Shown here: one piece after another, positions 1 to 7,935 of the stretch
How positions within the stretch are numbered: position 1 is the first letter of the stretch
Layout of the letters: every line of letters starts with the position of its first letter
Assembly: GCF_900103165.1 (NCBI RefSeq)
Contig: NZ_FNKY01000001.1
Coordinates: 3,162,001-3,226,000 of the forward strand
Direction of reading: 5' to 3'
DNA length: 64,000 nucleotides
From: Nitrosospira multiformis
GTDB taxonomy: Bacteria > Pseudomonadota > Gammaproteobacteria > Burkholderiales > Nitrosomonadaceae
Made by a program: the position numbers and the translations under genes
The notes under the pieces: generated by a model
Seen by the model: only the letters and a program-made list of their open reading frames with translations
Databases searched by the model: none
Told to the model about the DNA's origin: nothing

Positions 1-1113
1 GGAGGCTTCCTCGGCCTCGACAACATCGGCATCTTTGACCGTAGCGCCCCACTGCCCAGCGGGGGCAACCTGGAACAGGCGGACGGCACGGCCTGGATGG
101 CCTTGTTCAGCCAGAACATGCTGGAGATCGCGGTGGAACTCGTTGCCGACGACCCCACCTACGAAGACATGGTCACAAAGTTCGTTGAGCACTTCCTCTA
201 TATCGCCGTGGCTATGAACAAGCCCGGGTCGGACGGCATGTGGGACGAGGAAGACGGCTTCTATTACGATCTGCTGCGGCTGCCGGACGGCAGCGCTCAG
301 AGGCTCAAGGTGCGCTCGATGGTGGGGCTGCTGCCTCTGTGCGCCACCACGGTGGTCGAGCCGTGGCAGCGCGAACTCATTCCGGGGACAGTCGCCGCGC
401 TTCAGGCCCGCCTCCGCCAGATGCCTGAACTGCGCAAATCCATTCACCCCACGGGCCAGGGGCATTTCGGAGTGGCCGATCGGGGAATGGTTGCTCTGCT
501 CAATCCGGAGCGGCTCCGGCGGGTCCTCTCGAAGATGCTTGACGAGGACGAGTTCCTGAGTCCTTACGGCATCCGCTCGCTCTCCAAGTTTCACGAGCAA
601 AATCCTTACATCTTAAACGTGGGCGGCCAGGAGTACCGGGTGGACTATTTGCCGGGCGAGTCAAACACCGGCATGTTCGGCGGCAACTCCAACTGGCGCG
701 GACCGGTCTGGATGCCGGTGAATATCATGATCATTCGGGCGCTCCTGAATTTCTATCTCTATTACGGCGACAATTTTAAAATTGAATGCCCCACTGGGTC
801 CGGCAAGATGATGAACCTCTTCGAAGTCTCCAAGGACATTGCGGATCGGCTGAGCCGGATCTTTCTTCGCAATGAAGAGGGTCAGCGTCCTGTCTACGGC
901 GGCACGGAGAAGTTCCAATCCGATCCCCACTGGCGCGACCATCTCCTCTTCTATGAATACTTTCATGGCGACAACGGAGCGGGGCTGGGCGCGAGCCATC
1001 AGACCGGCTGGACCGGGGGCGTGGCGAAACTCATCCAGCTGTATGGACTCCTGGATGCACAACAGGTCCTGGAAAGGGGTAAGCGGGCTGCGTTCAAGAG
1101 AGGAAACGCATGA
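1..1113 (+). CDS. GH63/MGH1-like glucosidase, C-terminal part (5' end outside window)
   Basis: The reading frame is open from base 1, so the N-terminus lies outside the window; 370 residues are visible. The sequence resembles the (alpha/alpha)6-barrel of mannosylglycerate hydrolase/GH63-like glucosidases. It is rich in Trp and acidic residues, with a conserved-looking stretch GGNSNWRGPVWMPVN near visible residue 227 and a C-terminal WTGGVAKLIQLYG. Such proteins cleave alpha-glucosides or related oligosaccharides. The stop codon overlaps the start of the next gene by 4 bp (ATGA), so the two are probably translationally coupled. Base composition of this and the next gene looks more GC-rich than the downstream core genes, which may point to transfer. 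The family call is fairly safe; the substrate is not known. Confidence 0.8.
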   Translation, partial: GGFLGLDNIGIFDRSAPLPSGGNLEQADGTAWMALFSQNMLEIAVELVADDPTYEDMVTKFVEHFLYIAVAMNKPGSDGMWDEEDGFYYDLLRLPDGSAQRLKVRSMVGLLPLCATTVVEPWQRELIPGTVAALQARLRQMPELRKSIHPTGQGHFGVADRGMVALLNPERLRRVLSKMLDEDEFLSPYGIRSLSKFHEQNPYILNVGGQEYRVDYLPGESNTGMFGGNSNWRGPVWMPVNIMIIRALLNFYLYYGDNFKIECPTGSGKMMNLFEVSKDIADRLSRIFLRNEEGQRPVYGGTEKFQSDPHWRDHLLFYEYFHGDNGAGLGASHQTGWTGGVAKLIQLYGLLDAQQVLERGKRAAFKRGNA

Positions 1114-2588
1114 ACCCCTTGCCGAAATATCCCGTCATCTATGAGATCAACACCTGGGTCTGGCTGGGTGAGTTGAGCCGGGCACACCGGAAGCCAGTGA
1201 CCCTGGCCACGGTGCCGGATCAGGAATGGGATGCCCTTGCCGCTCATGGCTTTGACACGGTCTGGTTCATGGGCGTGTGGGAACGGAGCCCTGCCGGCAT
1301 CGCCATCTCGATGCGAAACGAAGGGCTTCTGGAGGATTTCCGCCGGGCGCTCCCCGACTTCTCGCCAGAGGACAATGTCGGTTCGCCCTATTGCGTGCGG
1401 CGCTACGCCGTGGACCAGCATTTGGGAGGGCCGGCAGGGCTTGCCGCAGCGAGAAAAAAGCTGGCAGACCGGGGGCTGCGGCTGATCTTGGATTTCGTCC
1501 CGAATCACGTGGCGCCGGATCACCCCTGGGTCACGGAGCATCCGGACTATTTCATCCAGGGCAGCACCGACGATATGACACAGAAACCGGGTGAGTTTTT
1601 CCAGGCCGGCGGCAAGGTGCTGGCCCTGGGAAGAGATCCATTCTTTGCGCCCTGGCCTGACGTGGTGCAGCTCAATGGGTTTCATCCAGGATTGCGCAAG
1701 GCAATCATTGAGACTTTGGTGTCCATTGCCGGGCAATGCGACGGCATGCGCTGCGATATGGCGATGCTGCTCATGACGCCCATCTTCGAGCGCACATGGG
1801 GGCACCGCGCCGGGCCGTGTCCCGACAAAGAATACTGGCCGGAGGTAATCCAGGAGGTGCGGAAGCGTTACCCCGATGTCCTTTTCATGGCTGAGGCTTA
1901 CTGGGATAAGGAATGGGAGCTTCAACAACAGGGATTCGATTACTGCTATGACAAAAGGCTGTACGATCGTCTTGAGCATGATCAGGCCGAGAGCGTACGA
2001 TTGCATCTGTGTGCCGATCTGCCCTACCAGGAGAAGCTCGTGCGCTTTATCGAGAACCACGATGAACCGCGTGCGGCTGCGACGTTTGCGGACCAGAAGG
2101 CGCGGACTGCCGCAGTGACGTTCGCGACCCTGCCTGGCGCCAGACTATTTCACGAAGGGCAATTTGAGGGACGCCGCGTGAGACTCCCTGTATTCCTGCG
2201 CCGCCGTCCCGATGAAACCCCCGACCCGAATCTTCAGGAATTCTACAAATTGCTCCTTCAAGCCCTTCGCAGCAAAGATTTCGGGGATGGGGAGTGGAAA
2301 CCATGCGAACGGACCGGTTGGCCGGACAACGACAGCTACTTGAACATGGTTGCCTGGTGCTGGCAACAAGGGGCCGACCACCACCTGATCGTCGTCAATC
2401 TTTCCGGGGTCCGTTCCCAGACGCAGGTCAAATTACCATGGGCTGATCTTGCCGGCTATTCCTGGGAGTTGACCGATCTGCTGCAGATGACGGTCTATGA
2501 TCGAGTGGGCGACGAACTGCAGGAGGCGGGCTTGTACGTGGACCTGGAACCGTGGGGCTATCACGTCCTCCACTGCGAGCACAGCTGA
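1110..2588 (+). CDS. GH13 alpha-amylase-family glycosyl hydrolase
   Basis: A complete 492-residue protein with the four GH13 landmarks: LILDFVPNHV near residue 127, GMRCDMAM with the likely nucleophile Asp216, LFMAEAYW with the likely acid/base Glu262, and ENHDEPR with His317-Asp318. It therefore probably acts on alpha-1,4-glucans or small alpha-glucosides by a retaining mechanism. No signal peptide is visible, so it should be cytoplasmic. Its ATG overlaps the preceding glucosidase stop, and a SemiSWEET sugar transporter follows 39 bp later, so the three look like one sugar-handling unit. Exact specificity (amylase, trehalose-related or maltogenic) cannot be told from sequence. Confidence 0.88.
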   Translation: MNPLPKYPVIYEINTWVWLGELSRAHRKPVTLATVPDQEWDALAAHGFDTVWFMGVWERSPAGIAISMRNEGLLEDFRRALPDFSPEDNVGSPYCVRRYAVDQHLGGPAGLAAARKKLADRGLRLILDFVPNHVAPDHPWVTEHPDYFIQGSTDDMTQKPGEFFQAGGKVLALGRDPFFAPWPDVVQLNGFHPGLRKAIIETLVSIAGQCDGMRCDMAMLLMTPIFERTWGHRAGPCPDKEYWPEVIQEVRKRYPDVLFMAEAYWDKEWELQQQGFDYCYDKRLYDRLEHDQAESVRLHLCADLPYQEKLVRFIENHDEPRAAATFADQKARTAAVTFATLPGARLFHEGQFEGRRVRLPVFLRRRPDETPDPNLQEFYKLLLQALRSKDFGDGEWKPCERTGWPDNDSYLNMVAWCWQQGADHHLIVVNLSGVRSQTQVKLPWADLAGYSWELTDLLQMTVYDRVGDELQEAGLYVDLEPWGYHVLHCEHS

Positions 2589-2627
2589 TCGAACCGAATC
2601 CAGGCGGCGGGTAACGATAGGGTTTCG

Positions 2628-2915
2628 ATGGAATTGCATGAAATCATCGGTTTTGTAGCGGGCTTCGGCACCACCTTTGCAGCCGCCCCGGATTTGCTCG
2701 CAATGCTCAAGCGAAGGAGCTCCCGAGGTATGAATCCAACCATGGCAGGCATCATGGGCACGTTTCAAATCGTGTGGGTATATTACGGTGTCTTGATTGA
2801 CTCAATGCCCGTGATAGTCTGGAATATTATCGCAGTGGTGATCAATTTCCTCGTGGTGGGTGCTTTTTTTTACTTTGTCCGCAACGAGAAAATAGTGCGC
2901 GAAGCAAAAAGGTAG
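2628..2915 (+). CDS. SemiSWEET-type sugar transporter
   Basis: A 95-residue protein with three hydrophobic segments at roughly residues 5-24, 40-60 and 64-85, which is the size and topology of a bacterial SemiSWEET (one PQ-loop/MtN3 triple-helix unit that works as a dimer). Pro22 at the end of the first helix and the conserved Asn in the third helix (about residue 66) fit the family. SemiSWEETs passively carry sugars such as glucose or sucrose across the inner membrane. It follows two glycosidases on the same strand, which supports a role in moving a product or substrate of those enzymes. The sugar is unknown. Confidence 0.85.
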   Translation: MELHEIIGFVAGFGTTFAAAPDLLAMLKRRSSRGMNPTMAGIMGTFQIVWVYYGVLIDSMPVIVWNIIAVVINFLVVGAFFYFVRNEKIVREAKR

Positions 2916-3124
2916 AAGGTAGCAGGTGAAGAAACTAATCCCACGCCGGAGTCACAGGCATCATGAGTTCAGTAACCTCGCGCTATAGATTTCACCGATA
3001 AGCCATAACGCCCCTTTCCTGTTTACACTCCAGCTATCGATAAAATACGCTATTAAGGGTAAATACGCGGTGGAACTTTTCATGAACACAATAGTGCACC
3101 GCCTCTTATTTTGCTACAGAACCG

Positions 3125-4114
3125 TCATTTCTGCTTCAAACTGGAATTCCGTGCCGTGCGAATCTCTTCCGCCAATTGCCACACGGCCATGGCGTAATGC
3201 ACGCTGCGGTTGTAGCGCGTGATAACGAAAAAATTATTAAAACCCAGCCAATACTCGTTGCCACTTTTATTCACCAGCTCAAGCAGCGTGGCCGGATGAT
3301 CACGGGGAATGTCAGCCCGCGTCATGACGCCCAGTTTTCGTATTTCTTCCACTGTATATGATGGCTTGCTCCCAGCGAATAAAACGCTGCGATAACTCTC
3401 GCCATTCACCATAGCGGGGACCACTACCGTTCCCCCTGTCTCCCAGCCGAAGCTCTTCAGATAATTCGCGACACTGCCTATGGAATCCGCTGTGCTGCCA
3501 GATAAATCGACCTTGCCGTCACCATCAAAATCCATCGCATTACGCCGATAGCTGCTGGGCATGAATTGCGGAATACCAATGGCTCCGGCATAAGAGCCCT
3601 TGATATTGAGAATGTCGGCACCCTGCTCTCGCCCCAGCAGCAGATATTGCTCCAACTCGTCCCGAAAGAATGCGGCGCGCCTCGGATAGTCAAAGGCCAG
3701 CGTGGTCAATGCGTCCAGCACGCGGCGTTTACCGCTCTGCGCGCCGTAAGTGGTTTCCACGCCAATTATCGCGGTGATGATTTCCTCGGGGACACCAAAT
3801 TCCCTGCGCGCCCGCTCCAACGTCGCGGCATGATTATTCCAGAAATCGACACCGCCCGTTATGCGCCGCGGGTTGATAAAAACAGGACGGAACACATGCC
3901 ATGGCCTGGAGGTCGCCGGCCGGGAAATTGCATCGATGATGGTGGGCTGAAACTTTACGGTGCCAAATATATTCTCCAGTTCGGCCTGTCCGAATCCATG
4001 CCGCGCCACCATCTCACCGATAAAGGTTTCGATCTCCGGACGCAATGGTTCGGCCATGGCTGGTGTACTCCCGGCGATCGCAAGAAACCCGAATGCATAT
4101 AATGGCAGCCGCAT
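3125..4114 (-). CDS. mltB: Lytic murein transglycosylase B (membrane-bound)
   Basis: A 329-residue GH103 enzyme that cleaves the MurNAc-GlcNAc bond of peptidoglycan with formation of 1,6-anhydroMurNAc. The chosen ATG gives an N-terminal signal peptide of about 22 residues (hydrophobic core LPLYAFGFLAIAG, cleavage after AMA) and is preceded by a TAGGGG ribosome-binding site; an upstream in-frame start would add eight residues and spoil this. The catalytic Glu is in GVETTYG (about residue 120). A family signature, GAIGIPQFMPSSY, and a DFDGDGKVDL calcium-loop-like stretch follow. I see no lipobox Cys, so despite the MltB name it may be periplasmic and soluble. Confidence 0.92.
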   Translation of the reverse strand: MRLPLYAFGFLAIAGSTPAMAEPLRPEIETFIGEMVARHGFGQAELENIFGTVKFQPTIIDAISRPATSRPWHVFRPVFINPRRITGGVDFWNNHAATLERARREFGVPEEIITAIIGVETTYGAQSGKRRVLDALTTLAFDYPRRAAFFRDELEQYLLLGREQGADILNIKGSYAGAIGIPQFMPSSYRRNAMDFDGDGKVDLSGSTADSIGSVANYLKSFGWETGGTVVVPAMVNGESYRSVLFAGSKPSYTVEEIRKLGVMTRADIPRDHPATLLELVNKSGNEYWLGFNNFFVITRYNRSVHYAMAVWQLAEEIRTARNSSLKQK

Positions 4115-4228
4115 GATTACCCCTACCGAAAACACCAAATAATCGCTTGTTGATATAGGCGATCAATACCTGGCGGTTCATTGATCCCTTCCGTTGAGCT
4201 GCCCAAAAACTAACCCCGACCAGCCCCG

Positions 4229-4315
4229 AACAACACCGCCCCGGTGAGCGGGATGTTACTCATATATAACCGGTTTACAACACCACAAGCAGCGGAGAAT
4301 TTGCCCCATAGAGAT
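4229..4315. repeat. Intergenic repeat family B, copy 1
   Basis: About 87 bp that match positions 34283-34372. Both copies start AACAAC..CCGCCCC, continue through a short stem to GTTACTCATA, and end with GCGGAGA.TTTG.CCCC..AGAGAT. The stem arms around the GAGCGG segment are partly kept in both copies, so the element may fold as RNA. It lies between mltB and the addA-like gene, 8 bp beyond the latter's stop. No coding potential is seen. Confidence 0.6.
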
Positions 4316-4323
4316 ACCGGACT

Positions 4324-7300
4324 CTATTCTTCACCGCCCCACTCCCGCCATCCCCTTAACAACGGAAAATACAATCCTCGTTTCACCGGCTCATCGTCAA
4401 TCATACGCATAAGTGCGGCATAGCGGTCAAGTTGGAACCGGTAGCGATCCTGCTCACGATCAAGAAACCCTTCCATATCCGCACCTTCATGACTGCTGAT
4501 CTTGTAATCCACCACCCAGCGCTGACCTTCCGCATCCCGGAAGGTGCGATCGATGACGAGATCTCTCTGCTCGCCCTCCATAATCGCCGTCATGCGCAGC
4601 TCGTTGTAGACATCCCGCTGCGGTCCAAGCAACCATTGCCCGCGCTTATCGCCCACGGTTTGGGCAAGCGCCGTTATTACGCGTCCCGCTGCCGTATCGA
4701 TATCGCCGCCATCGCGATCCACGCCACACGCAACCAGCTGGCGCTTGAAAGTATCGCGCAAAACCTGAATCCGCGCCATGCTCCAATTTTCCATGCCGTC
4801 CTCCGCGATGCGCCGCAACCAGCGGTGCACGATGGTTCCAATATGGCGAGCCGTCTCACCGGCCCATGAATACTCGATATCACCCATCGCGGGCATCATC
4901 TGCGGCTGCGCGTTCCACCGCACCGGCGGCGGCGCGGGTGGCAATGTCCAATCAGAGACAAGGCGGCGCAAGGATTGATCGATCGAGGGCTTCTCCTCTT
5001 TTTCACTCTCTTTCGCGTCTGTGATCGAACACGTATCCGAAGCCGCTATTCTCGCCGCAACATCCGCATAAGCAGGCTTGACCACGGACCAAATCTTGCT
5101 CAACAATGTTTTTCCAGCAGGGGGCTTCAGTTCGAAACCTCCATCACTATCGTAAGCGATACCCGTACTGCCAAGCAGATGCAGCCGCTGCCTGGCGCGC
5201 GTTGCGGCAACATAGAGCAGCCGCTCATCTTCGAAGCGTTCTTTCTCACCATCCAGTTTCTCCAGCCAGGAATAGATGCGATCAGCATCTGTACCCGTTT
5301 CCTGAATGGGTGCAAGCAATAAATCGCTTCCTGCATTCCATTCTCCCGTCGACGGTTTGGCGCGTGGCTGTTCCATCCACATGAACAACTTCTTGTCGCT
5401 GGTACGTGACGGGCGGCCAAGGCCGGGCACGATCACGCAATCGAACTCCAGTCCCTTGGCCTTATGAATGGTCATGACCTGTAGCGTATCGTCAGCTTCC
5501 AGGTCAGGTAACGCGTAGAGTTTTGCGAGCCCTTCTTCCAATGCCGAAAGTGCGGGAATACTGCCAGCCTCTTCGTGCGCTTCAAGATAATCAAGATAGA
5601 CTGCAGCGTCTTCAAGGTCTGTCGCGTCGTCAATGCAGCCGGGGCCTCCCAGCGCAAGCCATGCCGCCTCAACAGTCACACGGAGGGATTGACGGCAGCG
5701 ATTATCCATACAGCTCTTCAGCACCTCGCGTACACGCAGCAGCCGGACGCGGCCATCGCGGGAAACCGCCGCCATTGGCGCATCATCAACGAGCAACTCC
5801 CATACTGTTCGATTATTCGCTCTGACGTTTCGTCCCACTCCTTCAATCCCGGCTGGATCGTCCGTCCCGCCGCAAACAGCGACTGCATGGGTCGAAACGA
5901 GCACGTGCATATCCTGGAGCGTAAGACCGCACCATGGTGCGCGCAACAACGCAAACCATGCCAGACGATCCGCCGGATGTGCCAGTGCGCGTGTCAGCGC
6001 CAGCAAATCCTGCACTACCGGCCGGCGGCCCAGCCCTTCAATTTCGATCGCACGAAACCTTATTCCGGCCTCTTTGAGCCGGGGCACGATTTGCTGAAGA
6101 TGATTACGGCTGCGCACCAGAATTGCCGTGGTGGCGGACGGATCATTACGCCGTACCTGCATGACAATTTCCACCACTCTCGCCGCCTCGGCTATGTGGT
6201 CATTATTGAAAAACGGATGCACGCTGACTGCCTCGCCGGCGAGTAAACCGTGCGTCGCAACCGACGGCGTATAGGAAACCGCACCCAGTGTGATGTCCTC
6301 TTGCCGCGGCATCACCTGCTCGAAGGTGTTGTTAACCCAGTCCACAATACCGCGCTGCGACCGGAAATTGCTGGAAAGAGAAACCGGATGCAGGACAACA
6401 TTGCCAATGCCCGCCACACGGGTGCGTAAGAATAATCCAACCTCCGCCTCGCGAAAACGATAGATGGACTGCATCGGGTCGCCAACCAGCAGCACACTGC
6501 GGCCATCTCCCGATTCCCATCCGGCGGTAAGTTTCGTGACGAGTTCGTATTGACTGATCGATGTATCCTGGAACTCGTCTATCAATAGATGTCGAACGCG
6601 GTAGTCGAGCGCGAGAGCAAGATCAGTAGGCATCTCGGGCTCGCCAAGCGCACGCAGGGCACCTTGCGCGACCTCTGTAAAATCGACCTGGTTATGCGAC
6701 TGAAATACGAGCTTGAGCTGCCCGGCGGCACGCGGCAACAGCCGCGTGATCGAACCGAGCACTGCCCATTGCTTTTCGGTATAAACGGGCAGGGGCAGGA
6801 AACGAATATCATGTAACGCATGGCACAGTGTTTCGCCATCATCCGCCGCCAGGACGTCTGTCAGCGCTAGCGCTCTTTCCTTCCATGACTTTGCGATTGC
6901 TTTTTCATTCTTGGTTCCGCCGGGCGGGAAGCCATCCCTGATCGTATGCTGCTTGCGCCAGGCACCCTCTTTTGTAAGTAACAGATCGGCAATGGCAACC
7001 CAGCGGGCAACATCCTGTTCCTCATCGCCCGGCAACCCACCGCCTGCATCGAGCCCCTGATACGCAACAATGGGCGCTCCCCCGCTGCCAGCGGTTAAAT
7101 GACCGGCAGCATAGCGGGCAAGCTCCACCAGCTCGCTTTGTATCGAGACAGGATAGCGTCCGTATAAGCTGCATAGGTGCTTCAGTGCCCCGTGTCGCGT
7201 ATTTTTCAACGCCGCTTCCAGCTCATCGCGCGCTCTGCCATGAATATGGCGTAACCAGTGGTCGCGCCGGGCCAGCATCCCGGCAAGCAGATTTTCGATG

Positions 7301-7935
7301 CGAGCCACATCATTGTCGAGGTGTTCCAGCAAATGCTGGACATCCTGCGCCACCGCATCGTGACCTTCGACCAGACCGATGGTTGTGCGCGCCGCTTCGA
7401 GATATAACTCGGATGCGTCCTCGACAGTTTCAGGTTGCGCGCCAAATTTTGATAGCATCGGCATCTGGCGCGTTAGCGATGCACACAATGAATCGAGAGT
7501 TTGAATGCGTAATCGTGTGGGATTTTCGATGATATGCCAGCCAGTCTGCCTATCTCGCTGCAAGACAGCCTCAGCTAGCTCGCGGGTCAGTTTCTGGTGC
7601 CCGGTTTCAGGGGTTTCAGGGGTTTCAGGGGTTTCAGGGGTTTCAGGGGTTTCAGGAGTTTCAGGGGTATTAGCGGAATCAGACGCATTGCCGCTCTTCA
7701 CAAGCGCCGCCACTACACGTTCGCGCATCTCCGCCGCGGCTTTGCGGGTAAACGTAATCGCAACGATCTCTTCCGGCTCATTAGCGCACGCAAGCAGCGT
7801 GAGATAGCGTTGAATCAGAAGCCCGGTCTTACCCGATCCGGCAGGCGCCTGAACAATAAAAGAATATTCGGGGTTAAGCGCACGGCAACGCTCGGTAAAA
7901 TCGGGTGTATCGGGCACCGTTGAAGCGGTACTCAC
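4324..7935 (-). CDS. AddA-like UvrD/RecB-family helicase-nuclease
   Basis: A 1203-residue superfamily 1 helicase with a C-terminal nuclease domain. Walker A is PAGSGKT at residues 31-37, followed by TFTRKAAAEMRERV (motif Ia), LLIDEFQDTS (Walker B, near residue 450), VGDPMQSIYRFREAEV (motif III) and VMTIHKAKGLEFD (motif V). The end carries VIDRTFRD...VVDYK, the PD-(D/E)XK RecB-type nuclease signature. With its neighbour it should process double-strand breaks for RecA loading, in place of RecBCD. Odd point: a (Pro-Glu-Thr)7 insert at residues 91-111 between helicase motifs, encoded by 9-bp tandem repeats. The start overlaps the stop of the upstream partner gene by 4 bp. Confidence 0.9.
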   Translation of the reverse strand: MSTASTVPDTPDFTERCRALNPEYSFIVQAPAGSGKTGLLIQRYLTLLACANEPEEIVAITFTRKAAAEMRERVVAALVKSGNASDSANTPETPETPETPETPETPETPETGHQKLTRELAEAVLQRDRQTGWHIIENPTRLRIQTLDSLCASLTRQMPMLSKFGAQPETVEDASELYLEAARTTIGLVEGHDAVAQDVQHLLEHLDNDVARIENLLAGMLARRDHWLRHIHGRARDELEAALKNTRHGALKHLCSLYGRYPVSIQSELVELARYAAGHLTAGSGGAPIVAYQGLDAGGGLPGDEEQDVARWVAIADLLLTKEGAWRKQHTIRDGFPPGGTKNEKAIAKSWKERALALTDVLAADDGETLCHALHDIRFLPLPVYTEKQWAVLGSITRLLPRAAGQLKLVFQSHNQVDFTEVAQGALRALGEPEMPTDLALALDYRVRHLLIDEFQDTSISQYELVTKLTAGWESGDGRSVLLVGDPMQSIYRFREAEVGLFLRTRVAGIGNVVLHPVSLSSNFRSQRGIVDWVNNTFEQVMPRQEDITLGAVSYTPSVATHGLLAGEAVSVHPFFNNDHIAEAARVVEIVMQVRRNDPSATTAILVRSRNHLQQIVPRLKEAGIRFRAIEIEGLGRRPVVQDLLALTRALAHPADRLAWFALLRAPWCGLTLQDMHVLVSTHAVAVCGGTDDPAGIEGVGRNVRANNRTVWELLVDDAPMAAVSRDGRVRLLRVREVLKSCMDNRCRQSLRVTVEAAWLALGGPGCIDDATDLEDAAVYLDYLEAHEEAGSIPALSALEEGLAKLYALPDLEADDTLQVMTIHKAKGLEFDCVIVPGLGRPSRTSDKKLFMWMEQPRAKPSTGEWNAGSDLLLAPIQETGTDADRIYSWLEKLDGEKERFEDERLLYVAATRARQRLHLLGSTGIAYDSDGGFELKPPAGKTLLSKIWSVVKPAYADVAARIAASDTCSITDAKESEKEEKPSIDQSLRRLVSDWTLPPAPPPVRWNAQPQMMPAMGDIEYSWAGETARHIGTIVHRWLRRIAEDGMENWSMARIQVLRDTFKRQLVACGVDRDGGDIDTAAGRVITALAQTVGDKRGQWLLGPQRDVYNELRMTAIMEGEQRDLVIDRTFRDAEGQRWVVDYKISSHEGADMEGFLDREQDRYRFQLDRYAALMRMIDDEPVKRGLYFPLLRGWREWGGEE
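7603..7665. repeat. 9-bp tandem repeat inside the addA-like gene
   Basis: Seven head-to-tail copies of GGGGTTTCA (read on +), one of them with an A for a G. On the - strand they encode seven Pro-Glu-Thr units. Because the unit is three codons long, copy-number change would lengthen or shorten the protein without breaking the frame. Confidence 0.93.

Noticed and set aside
999-2060. 353-codon open frame on - over the GH13 gene
   Set aside because: It lies opposite a well-conserved GH13 enzyme in a GC-rich stretch and has no family likeness; a shadow frame.
7185-7532. Open frames on + opposite the addA-like gene
   Set aside because: They mirror a long conserved helicase gene and lack ribosome sites.
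7603-7665. CRISPR array
   Set aside because: Repeats are 9 bp with no spacers and lie inside a reading frame.
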